Source: Tubulanus polymorphus (Eukaryota; Nemertea; Palaeonemertea; Tubulaniformes; Tubulanidae). Taken from it: 64,000 bases of DNA. The notes beneath the pieces are model-generated. The model saw only the letters and a program-made list of their open reading frames with translations, did not search any database and had not been told where the DNA came from. Of this stretch, positions 23,669 through 33,815 are shown piece by piece (position 1 is the stretch's first letter; the number at the start of each line of letters is the position of its first letter). The stretch lies in assembly GCF_964204645.1 (NCBI RefSeq), contig NC_134027.1:24354485-24418484 (forward strand). Reading direction: 5' to 3'. Position numbers and translations under genes: made by a program.

Positions 23669-24554
23669 CTCATGAGGAGCTGGAACCGCAATCTCTGCAA
23701 AATTCATTGCCTAATGCGCTTCTATTTGGTGTTACTAATGCTAGTCATGATAATGAATTGAATAGATTTATTAAATAATCTATATCAAAGAACTGTAGCT
23801 GAATGAAATTTTAACATGCTGGAATCAATTATCGCGCGCCCTGTTGCTTTGAATCAACGAATCAATTTAACCGCGTAAACTCCATTCATCACAAATTTGT
23901 CAGAATTTCCAAACGCACGCGAAACACGATAATTTGTGTTTTAGAGGATTTACGTACTAGTATAGAGGAAACCTGTCCACCTGATGATGGCTGTATTAAA
24001 ATGTGGCAGTGTCCGTTCACCCGGATCATGGGTTCTTAGGTTAAAGGCCATTGTTGTTTCAAATGGTTGTTTCACCTAAACTTGTAGGTGGTCGGATTCA
24101 AGGCATCTACTCCCCCAAAATGTTGATGAAATATTGAATATTCATGGTCAATTAACCGGTATTCGAATGTTGGAGATTATGTTATGAAATGACCTCGGAA
24201 GACACAGAAATTTTAGAATTTCAAAATTTCCACTTCTACATATACGGTTTTGATTTGTGAGGGATCCAGTAATTTTTTCCCAAGGGTTAAAGCAACGTGT
24301 TTGGGTCATGATTTACAGCGGGGTCAGTTATCAAGCTTGGGGTCAACGCGTTAGAACGCGAGGATGCGGTACCTAGCACAATGGAGTAATCAGTCTGATT
24401 ACTCCAAGCTAGCATAGAGACAGTACACACTCCAGCGGCAGAGATCCAGTGGTGGTTAACCCTCCATTTAACTGAAAGAGTTTCTTTTTGGAAATAAAAG
24501 AAGTTGAACATTTCCAGATTTGTGAAGTTAAAGTATATACTCTTACGTACGCCA

Positions 24555-24765
24555 GCGTTTTGCCTCGTGATTTCAAACCACTGTAACAGAATGTCGTAAT
24601 ACGAATAACTTAAGAAATCAAGCTGGCAAACGATGTACTGTTTCCGAAGCGTAGCCGAGATTGAGATGCGGCTATGCTATCAGTAACATCAAAATCGGAC
24701 TGATGTTGTAAGCTTTGACAATGAAATACAAGACTTTCTTGCTATCGAATCGTAGATTTTGACCG
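24555..24765. repeat. Spacer block duplicated on both sides of GPCR copy 5
   Basis: The block running from GCCTCGTGATTTCAAACC through GAGATTGAGATGCG to GACTTTCT recurs in diverged form at 26445-26680. The two occurrences bracket copy 5, so copy 5 was once part of a tandem unit of about 1.9 kb. Confidence 0.55.
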
Positions 24766-24913
24766 CCATTTCTTTTAGATTCAAAAACGAAGAACGAACA
24801 TGCCTCTTTCGCCTAACGGAAGCGGATACATAACAATAATGCATTCTTACTAATTCGGGACTCGATCCGTCTTAATTTCGGCGATACTAGTTTGCTGTTT
24901 GTAGTTCAACGCT

Positions 24914-25960
24914 TCAACGAATTATGCTGCGGAAAATACCAATGGCTACTTTTCTGAATTTGCCATTTGTCGCGCAATACACGATAAAGTTTGCTGACGA
25001 ATCGACGATAGAAAATCCTAACGCTATAAGTCTCATACCCCAAAACCTGTGGATATATTTCAAATCCATTAAACGATGGATGAAACCAAGATTTTCACAA
25101 ATAATAAACAGCAAAACTACAAATAAAACCATCCTCAGAACTCTCATCTCCCTTCGAGACGATTCGTCCGTTACACCGAGCTCTGAACGTCGAGTAACCC
25201 GACGGAAAAATGTCACTGAAATGAGAATTAGATTGATGAAAACTAAAAGGCAAATCGGGACCATAACAGTGAGATACATGAATAAATATTGTTCGGAAAT
25301 AACGTAACGCCATTTGTCCAGTTTCCACTTCCAGAAATACCGAAACCTCTCACCTAGCAGTGTTACATATGGCCAATTGTCGGGACATTTCATGAACCCA
25401 AGATGATCTGCAGGTAAGAATAGACCAAAATGTCCACAAAAACTAACCAGTGAAATGAACAACATTGCCCTTAATGAAATCATTTTAGTTTGTAATGTGC
25501 GAGATCTGATTGGAAATAATACGACGATTAACCGCTCTAGACTGAGCAGTACAGTGCACCAGTTACGCGTCATCTGAAACATGTAGAAAAACGGCATGCC
25601 GACTGAGATGAAAATCCAACCAAAATTCCATTCGTTCCGGCGAAACAAAATATCTCCCAAAACCGCGTAGATGTACGCAGATCTCAACGGATACAGAATG
25701 AATGTAGCGATCATAAACAAAAGATCGTTTAAAGCGAGAACTTTGATCAGAAAATAATTATCAGATTTAAATCGTTTCAGAACTAACAACGTGAATGCGT
25801 TGAATAGCATACCCAGTATAGACGCCGGTAGAAACCAGCCTAAATATAACATCACATTATATTTGTTACGCCATTTAACAGGAAGAGTTTGAAATCTCTG
25901 ACACAGGTTGAGAGATGTTGTCAATGCGGGAGCTGCACTGGTAATGTTGTTATCAAACAT
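24914..25960 (-). CDS. Divergent class A GPCR, array copy 5 (oldest paralogue)
   Basis: A 348-residue intronless receptor starting MFDNNITS; an in-frame ATG 14 codons upstream (26002) is possible, but the chosen start aligns with the other copies. It keeps NIT glycosylation near the N terminus, LALNDLLF in TM2, SLERLIVVLFP after TM3, one extracellular-loop cysteine (MKCPDNWP) and NFIVYC in TM7. It differs from copies 1-4 at many sites along its whole length and lacks the C-terminal tail GTTxSKL. It is an older member at the right side of the array and looks intact. Confidence 0.87.
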   Translation of the reverse strand: MFDNNITSAAPALTTSLNLCQRFQTLPVKWRNKYNVMLYLGWFLPASILGMLFNAFTLLVLKRFKSDNYFLIKVLALNDLLFMIATFILYPLRSAYIYAVLGDILFRRNEWNFGWIFISVGMPFFYMFQMTRNWCTVLLSLERLIVVLFPIRSRTLQTKMISLRAMLFISLVSFCGHFGLFLPADHLGFMKCPDNWPYVTLLGERFRYFWKWKLDKWRYVISEQYLFMYLTVMVPICLLVFINLILISVTFFRRVTRRSELGVTDESSRREMRVLRMVLFVVLLFIICENLGFIHRLMDLKYIHRFWGMRLIALGFSIVDSSANFIVYCATNGKFRKVAIGIFRSIIR

Positions 25961-26439
25961 CTCGTATATACGATCTGTAAGCCACAATCTCCGTAAATTC
26001 AATTATCTAATGTTCCTCGGTATTTGGTTAGACTGTCAGTGTGAATCGAGAAGTTTATACAATAATTTACTCGACAGAATTGTATCCGAATAAACAATTG
26101 GTTTTCAAGAATCCACGGTTAGGCTAATGGGAATTACTCGCCACTTTCGCGATGCAGTCGGTAATGTGGATGGCATAGTCTGTCTCGGCCAAGTTTGTCG
26201 CGGTAAATCAAAGCTCTTCTATCATAACGTGCATACGTTCTACGGAATTCTGACGTATCCGAGATAATGGCAGAGTATCTGAAATCACAATATATGAAGA
26301 GAAAAGAAGACGAGAATTTAGCAAACTTCCAGCTGCGTTTGGTCTTTAGTTGAAGGTGCGAATTTAAATATCGCTAAGACTAGTCGCGCTAAGATTTTAC
26401 AACGCTGATGGCGTGATAGGCTCACGCATACGCAATCTC

Positions 26440-27900
26440 TTTGCCTCGTGATTCCAAACCGACGCAACACGATGTCAAGAAACCACTTATATTGTCTATT
26501 ACAGCAATTACATTGTCAACCACGATGCACACGCGGTCTCCGAAGCGTTGCCTCGATCACCAAAATGAAAAGAAATGAAAGCCGAGATCGAGATGCGACT
26601 TTCGACTATATCCATAACAATCATATGCGCGCTGATGTAATTTTTCATACATGACTTTCTATTGATTCGTGCATTTTTTCATAGTAATTTCTCTTAGTAA
26701 CATTATGTCACGAAAAAGCCTCGGGCCCTGAACGGAAGCGGAACAGGTCCCAGACACACCGATTGGCAAAGCGTTCCCACCTAAATGTTGCCATAGTGCT
26801 ACAAATAGGATATTAAGAGTAAGGGTTATGTGTATGTAATTCCTGGGTCCTGAGAGACAGATTGATGACGAAATTGGGGATTCCCTGGTATTGTCTGGAG
26901 TAGGGGTGTCAAACGCGGTGGAGATTCCCTTCGATATTCGGCTCGGATGTACGGGCATACCTGTACTGGGATACCCCTCCTTTATAAAGCTTTGATTATT
27001 TCAAAAGTTAGGTTGGGTATGTGGGTCGAAAATCACTTCAATGCGTAGCTAAGATGCTGGCCTCGCTGCTGTTATCACGATTTCTCCTGGATTTACGCGC
27101 TTATATAAACTAGCGCTCGTATTTGTTTTTACTATAGGATATATATTTTGGAATAGTGGCCTGAGCTCTGATCTTTGAGGAATCTAGTATTTTCCCAAGG
27201 GTTGAAGAAACATCCTGATCACGTTTAGGACACAGGGCCAGTGATTATGCGAGTATAGTCCACCACGAAGGCGTGGAATCAAGCAAGGGGGACAAGCATT
27301 CCTAAACTAAAACAAACGCGACGCCATTTTCTAACACGTGTCAAATTTATTGTGGTTTCAAACAGATAAATCCGAAAATAGCGACAAAAACAAACAAGAA
27401 AACAATATTTCACAATTCGATAAGAAATTCGTGTATACGCAAAGACCTCAAACCTCGTTATAACGCAAACCCCGTTATTACACCAGTCTCATCTTAGGCC
27501 GACTTTCTGAATCAGGGCCGATAATAAGACTCTAAGCGACTCTAAACTGAACCCGTTCACCCAGTCCTGATGAATAGCGCTCCATCCAGGAATACCGACT
27601 ATTTGTTTAACAATGACACCCATATACGGAGGGCAAAGACGACGAACCATTTTCAGGTAATATCTCCTGATAAAATTTCTGGTCAAACCCCCTTGAAATA
27701 CTTACTCCTCTTATAGCAGTAATAAATCTCGCATGTTACCAAAATGTTTACCGATATTGAGAGGTTTGGCCGTCGTTAATTTCGTTAAACATAATTTCAT
27801 TTTCTTTCGGCTATGAAGTAATGTATACACACATTTCAATACGAACAGGTCTAGTTCAGATGTAAACTAACCTTCTTAGAATATTTTTCTGATAAAATTT
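26440..27900. repeat. Decayed sixth GPCR unit without receptor coding sequence
   Basis: 26445-26680 resembles 24555-24765. About 27150-27290 (TCTTTGAGGAATCTAGTATT, CCCAAGGGTTGAAG, ATCAAGC) resembles the 5' flank of the receptor copies. 27480-27870 closely follows the intact spacer at 17570-17950 (GCCGACTTTCTGAATCAGGG, CCAGGAATACCGACTAT). No receptor sequence lies between them. This marks the right limit of the array. Confidence 0.6.
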
Positions 27901-27999
27901 CTGGTCAAAAGAAACTATCCCCTCAAAATACTTATTTCTCTCATAAAAATTTCGCTGGGTACAGAGCTTTTCGATATAAAGAGGTTTGGCAGTCTCGTT

Positions 28000-29190
28000 G
28001 ATTTCGTTAACTTTCTACAGGGAGGTAATTAATACACGTTACAATACAAATAATCTAAATCGAATTCAAATTCAGATCGGAATGTTTTGAGATTAAGAAC
28101 ATATAATGTATAACTGTCAATATAGCTCTGTTAGCCTAGTTCGGATAAACAAACAAACAAAATCTTGGGAATGTTTTTTGGACGAAATTACCACATTCAT
28201 TGACAATACTGTTAATTATAATTTTCTTTGTTACCATTGGATTTAGTTTCACAATATTGTGGATTTATCAAACCCCACGATCAAATTTACAATATTTTGT
28301 TTTAAGATTTTGGCAATGAAATGATTGTAAGTCTTAGAGTCAAACTTAACGATTTCTGTAGCTAGGTCCTGCATAGTAGTTCCAGTTCCAGTTGAAATCA
28401 ATTCGCTTTTGATTAGTTAACGCTAGATTCAGATTCTAACTCGGAACTACGGAACTCACGAGTCCTAGATAGGTTAGATCAGTAGTCGCCAGGCCTCAAT
28501 AAACTCTCACGGAGGTATGCGAATTTCATGGCATTCGGGGCAGGGTCGTTATCACGATGATTTAGAATAAGCAGATTTATAATATATTGCCAGGCGGGAC
28601 ACGCGACAATCCGAGGCAATCGACTGTATTAGGGGGCCATTAATCCACAACATTGTTTAACTAGATCCAAATCCCGTTTTCAAACTATCAATACAGAACA
28701 ATATATCTATTCGCGTTTTAACCTTTGTCCCGTAAGCAGAAGACCCACAAAATCCTTACGAATAATCATAATTACATTATCTATGAATATCATACGTTGC
28801 TAATTTACAAACAGATATTTTTCAGAAGTCATCAAGTCAGGGAGAAAATAAAACAAAAATTCAAGGCGAAAAGCCAATTTTTGATCGCAGTATATAAGCG
28901 ATGTCGTTTACACATCGGTATTTCATATCCACCGCAAAAGCAATAAGTTCAAAACTGATGAAAAAGATGTTCACAAATTTACCGAACAATGTGTAATTCA
29001 AGTTGATGAATACGTGGGGAAAGCTAAGGAATTGTGGTGTGACCTCGTTTAAATGAACCAGGGCTCCTCCGCTATCATGGCCTTGGCAGAACACAAACGG
29101 GAAACGCAAAGACAAAGATTAAATGTACAGCTGCAACCTCTTCGTTGGACCTTTGCTCAAGCAGGACTTACATTAACTGCCACTTTAAGC
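28000..29190. other. Intergenic sequence, no recognised gene
   Basis: AT-rich sequence without a supported gene. A minus-strand open stretch at 29115-28861 has a weak likeness to TLC-domain membrane proteins but no second exon or clear splice pattern. Confidence 0.4.
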
Positions 29191-29194
29191 AAGT

Positions 29195-29935
29195 TTTGCT
29201 GTGACAATTTGTCAAAGTTAAGCAAGTTTTGCCGTGCTAAATTGAAAGGCTGAATCCAAGAACATGTCTATCGCACTTTTGAGCCCAAAATGGTCACTTT
29301 TCAATAGTTGACTTTTAGAAACGATGTGTTTTGAGAGTAGCTGCTATGGTAGGAGTTACTATCACAAAGTCACTGTAAACAGGCGGGTGGTTTTACAGTC
29401 ACCTCTACTGCTAGTGTGCACTATCGTAACCAGATGTTTCAAAATGGTCACTTTTCAATAGTAGACTCTTCGAAACAGCCACTACAGAAAACCAACCGAA
29501 TTGAAAGGAATACAATTTCAGAGTGACTGTTTTGAAATGTATACTTCTACTGGAAAAGTAGCCGATATCGTTAATTGCTTATTGTTCTCAAGTGGCTACT
29601 AAGTAAAAGTAGACGTTTGGGCTCAAAAGTGCGATAGACATGTTCTTGGATTCAGCCTTTCAATTGTCCAAAATTGCCCAAGTCAAGCAGGTTTTGCTAT
29701 ATCAAATTGTCTTCAAGTTAAGCAAGTTTTACCATGCTCAATTGTCAAAGTTAAGCAAGTTTTGCTGTGCCATATTGTCTTCAAGTTAATCACGTTTTGC
29801 TATATCAAATTGTCAAGTTAAGCAAGTTTTAACATGCTAAATTGTCCAAGTTAAGCAAGTTTTGATGTGCCAAATTGTCTTCAAGTTAAGCAAGTTTTCC
29901 TTGTCAAATTGTCTTAACCAAGTTAAATGGTGACA
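29195..29935. repeat. ~36-bp tandem repeat (AAGTTAAGCAAGTTTTGC) interrupted by a MITE
   Basis: About nine imperfect copies of a unit containing AAGTTAAGCAAGTTTTGCTG then TGCCAAATTGTC lie on both sides of the inverted-repeat element at 29241-29664, about two on the left and the rest on the right. The element therefore inserted into, or was enclosed by, the array. Confidence 0.75.
29241..29664. mobile_element. 424-bp MITE with ~50-bp terminal inverted repeats
   Basis: Left end ATTGAAAGGCTGAATCCAAG, continuing to TTTTGAGCCCAAA; the right end is its exact complement over about 48 bases. Internally, AAATGGTCACTTTTCAATAG occurs twice. No open frame; the target duplication is ambiguous because AATT is palindromic at both borders. 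Confidence 0.85.
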
Positions 29936-30409
29936 CATTTTGTGATCTACCTTTTCATAGCTTCATCCACCAGATACAAAGGAAAAATTACTTGGCAATA
30001 AATAGAACAATAAGCGGAAGTCGGAAGTCCTTTCAAACACACGGTAATATCGATGAAGCAAATCGGAGACATCTAAGTTACATATTCGTTTGTTTTGTTG
30101 TTGTTTACGATTCGTTGCGAAGATCAATAAAAAATAGACACATCCTAACGATCTAAAACCTAACTGTGACGTCGCACAGGGGCTGATCGACAGACGAACT
30201 ACTTTCATCAGTAATCATATAATATGGCGACGCAAATTTCACAAAAATCACCAATGAAGCAGTGTATTCAGCTATGTCTACATCAAGTGTCTCTCAGACT
30301 ACTGAAGCCTGCAGCATCGAGAACGAAAACTGTATCTTAGTTTATCTAACCTTTCGATGATACGACTTCAGTTAAACTCAGTCTGGTTTCATAGATTGGG
30401 ACTCCTGGA

Positions 30410-31165
30410 ACCTGTTGTGGTTTGATATTAATATGGATCCAGTTCATCAGTTATAGAGACTTAATTTGACATTGGATCCAGTTCCAAAGTTGTGCGGGTT
30501 TAATTTGAATATGAATCCGATTCCACAGTTGTGTGGGTTTAATTAAACTCTGGATACAGTTCCACAGTTGTGTGGGTTTTATTTGAATATGAATCCGATT
30601 CCACAGTTGTGTGGGTTTAATTAAACTCTGGATACAGTTCCACAGTTGTGTGGGTTTTATTTGACTCTGAAACAAGTTCGACAGTTGTATGGGTTTGATT
30701 CATCTCTGAATCCAGTTCCACAGTTGTGTGGGTTTGATTCATCTCTGAATCCAGTTCCACAGTTGTCTGGGTTTAATTTGAATATGAATCTGATTCCACA
30801 GTTGTGTGGGTTTAATTTGACTCTGGATCCAGTTCCACAGTTGTGTGGGTTTATTTTGACTCGGGATCCAGTTCCACAGTTTTGTGGGTTTTATTTGACT
30901 CTGAATCAAGTTCCACAGTTGTATGGGTTTGATTCATCTCTGGATTCAGTTCCACAGTTTTGTGGGTTTAATTTGAATATGAATCCGATTCCACAGTTGT
31001 GTGGGTTTAATTTGACTCTGGATCCAGTTCCACAGTTGTGTGGGTTTAATTTGACTCTGGAACCAATTCCACAGTTTTGTGGGTTTTATTTGACTCTGGA
31101 TCCAATTCCACAGTTGTGTGCGGGTTATATTCGACTCTGGTTCCAATTTCAATTCATTTCATAAG
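30410..31165 (+). repeat. 39-bp minisatellite (GGATCCAGTTCCACAGTTG unit)
   Basis: About nineteen copies of a unit of 38-40 bp, mostly 39, containing GATCCAGTTCCACAGTTG and TGTGGGTTTAATTTGACTCT. Variants such as GATTCATCTCTGAATCCAG and AATATGAATCCGATTCC recur in a higher-order pattern. The unit is a multiple of three, so frames stay open on both strands as 13-residue repeats; these are not genes. It is the same family as 2030-2310 and the arms of the palindromic MITEs at 3720, 34856, 37520, 55829 and 61362. Confidence 0.93.
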
Positions 31166-31861
31166 AAAGCAATTCCACAGTTGCGAGTTTTAAGTGGACT
31201 ACTGGGACTGTAGACATAGCTTTCGAAAGAGACTTTAGGATTACGTAAGAGCAATATCGTGCAACAGTTAGTCCAGTCTTAAGACATGCGCGTGAAAAAC
31301 GCCTCGCTTTTAAACCACAAAAAAGCATCATTCGTCAGTCAAAAGCGAAGCAAACAAATTTACATCATATCCTATAATATCAGGGTATTCAATCCCTAAT
31401 AAATCGGCGTCATCTTAACAACAATCTTTAATAACAACAAAAACCAAACAAGAAAATCATTACGGCTATGATAATAATAATAATAATCCGATATAATAAT
31501 AATATACACAATGTTTGTAGCACATATGATGTAGAGATCCCTCCTTGCCTTGCAGTTATCGCGATAACTCATAGGAGGCGTATTTAACAGTTTTTACCAG
31601 ACTAAATCAGTAAACCCGAAATACCTCGCCGCGAAAAATCGTGATGAAGATTTTTCAGCGGCGCTATCGTTAAGAGATCGTTTAATTAAAGCCCAAACCG
31701 AACGAAAAAATGCGTACTTAATCTACATGAAATCACTTTATTAATGAGTTAATTTCTCGGTTATAACACTACGTATATCTAATGTATAAGCGCCATGTGT
31801 GTAGATGCTTATTTCGTAATCGATCAAACATTGACAGCCATCTTGCCAGATACCGAATCGA
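31165..31861. other. Intergenic sequence with short AT microsatellites
   Basis: Contains (ATA)n/(TAA)n tracts near 31470-31503. No gene or structured element seen. Confidence 0.5.
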
Positions 31862-32091
31862 TGTAGAGAGAATCCCACAATTATAACGAAAAAGTCCGAA
31901 AATGAAACTTCGAGATAGTAGTTTATTTCAACGTTTCGACTATATCCTAATAGTCATCTTCAGGAATAATTACCATTAACATCATTATTCCTGAAGATGA
32001 CTATTAGGATATAGTCGAAACGTTGAATAAACTACTACCTCGAAGTTTCATTTTCTGACTTTTTCGTTATAATTGTGGGATTCTCTCTACA
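31862..32091. mobile_element. 230-bp perfect-hairpin foldback element
   Basis: Arms of about 105 bp, beginning TGTAGAGAGAATCCCACAAT and ending with its complement, surround a short AT-rich loop near 31970-31985. Only a few mismatches are visible, so it is young or constrained. Each arm contains CCTGAAGATGACTAT followed by ATAGTCGAAACG, also discussed under findings. No coding capacity. Confidence 0.9.
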
Positions 32092-32565
32092 TTGCGTCAA
32101 CACGGATATAGTGTTCTATCAATCGTGACCAAATCGATCAGCGTTCGGCTTATGTTTCGATAAAGAAGAAAAGTACCGCGAACCTCGCCTGGCGCAAATG
32201 AAAAGGAAATTATCTTTACGAGTTCGTCGATCTCATTTTTTCGATCTTTAACTCGGGATTTCTTTCGCCGCGGTCCCAGTACGTCATTAGTTAGGCGAGG
32301 TTTTTAGTAATTACAGACCCCAGAATTCAGTGTAGACAAGCCTATTTGCTGTCATGTTGAGATACGGTACATATATATAATACTGATTAGTAAATCTAGT
32401 CAACATTCATAGAGTCAGGGAAAAACAAGTAGGATCCACAGTTCCACAGTTGCGAGTTCAGACACATTTGACACTCATACAGTTTAAAGCTCATTAGCAA
32501 CTTATTTGGCCTTAGAATAAAATTGTAATGGCACAACTGTGGAACGGCATCTGAGGCATACATAC

Positions 32566-32897
32566 ATCCATCCTCCCTCGCCAGGGATTCAAACCTGATA
32601 GCATCACTAGATTCAGCCACGGCACGAAACCCAGCCATAGTAGACCGGGTGCGCAGGTACATGCGTAGATTTGCCGCAAGAAAACTTTTAGGACCAATCA
32701 GATTGCTTGTCGTATAATCGATTAGGCAAATTTCATGGGAAAACTATAAATGGAAAAACCCGCGCTGAAATAAAACAGGATTTCTGATTGGCTAATAATG
32801 GCATATACCTGCGCACTCGGTCTAGTGTGGCAGGGTTTCGTACCATGGCAGTCTCGATGCCATCAGGTTCAAATCCCTGCGAGGGTAGGATGACATA
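32566..32897. mobile_element. ~330-bp foldback element with tRNA-like B-box arms
   Basis: The left arm (about 32566-32700) and right arm (about 32770-32897) are diverged inverted copies. Read outward from the centre, each has GGTTTCGTACCATGGC-like sequence, then GATGCCATCAGGTTCAAATC with CCTGCGAGG, and ends near a CATACAT motif. GGTTCAAATCC is a near-consensus Pol III B box. No full tRNA is present. Confidence 0.65.
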
Positions 32898-33389
32898 CAT
32901 CATACAAGAATGCATCTGAGATGCTGAAATTTTTCAGCTGCAAGATGTAAATATTTGAACAAAATTCAGTCGACTCTGACTCTCTCTCTTTACTGACTGG
33001 AAATTTATCTTATACCGATTAAGTGTCACGGGGCAGGAGTAAGGAGACATTCACACTATGGATACATATTTTTTAAACAGATCATTATCACAGCAATGTT
33101 AGAAATTGAGAGGTGAAAATAGTGTGGCTCCCACGACCTACGTTTATCCCAGAAATGCTTTTTAAAATATAATTTATAAATAAATGACAGTCAGCTCACG
33201 GAATAGCGATAATAAGAAGAATAAATTAATACTAGGAGCCATTCATAAAGTGAAGTACGTGTCCATCAAGAATGGCCACTTCAACGTCATATTTCGTTCC
33301 TGGCATATGTGATGGGTTAGTAAGGGACACCCCAGACAACTATACAGAACCAAATGTATAAGAGAGACAATCATCCCTATTTCAAGATC

Positions 33390-33653
33390 TTAAACCCATT
33401 CAGTGCGCTGTATGGATCGGTGATGGACTTTGCTAGAACAGCAAACCGCGGTGTATCGATGTAATTAGTAATTAGGTTTTGTCTCCAATGATAGATGGCA
33501 ACTATTATCAAACGTTATAAATATTAGTAACTAACAATACACCGCACCACAGTGTAGATACACTATAGTGGTATGACCGTTATACAACGCACTGGGGTGG
33601 AATTTCTTAAAACTTTCAAATTATCATTAGGACTAAAACAGTGGGAAAGGGGG
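33390..33653. mobile_element. Diverged piggyBac-like MITE
   Basis: Begins TTAAACCCATTCAGTGC and ends near CAGTGGGAAAGG. Internal order matches the better copies at 49135, 61524 and 62730: ACCGCGGTGTATCGATG, TAATTAGTAATTA, ATTAGTAACTAACAATACAC, ACACTATAGTGGTAT, GCACTGGGGTGGAATTTC. The right TTAA has decayed. Confidence 0.7.
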
Positions 33654-33815
33654 CATTTGAAAATTGGGGCAATTTCGCGTATGCACTTTACGAACGACCC
33701 CTTATGGAATGTGATGGGTCGAGAAAGACTACTTGAGATCAGAAAAAATTCTACAAAGAAATATTTCACGCGGTAGTCGTCGTCGGAGTCATCGTCGAAG
33801 TCATCGGCTGGTTCA

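Noticed and set aside
30646-31164. A 172-codon open frame of 13-residue repeats
   Set aside because: It lies entirely within the 39-bp minisatellite, has no ATG start or neighbouring exon, and the opposite strand is open too; length alone follows from the unit being a multiple of three.
32830-32890. A tRNA gene around GGTTCAAATCC
   Set aside because: The B box is present but there is no acceptor stem, anticodon arm or properly spaced A box, and the sequence is one arm of a foldback repeat.
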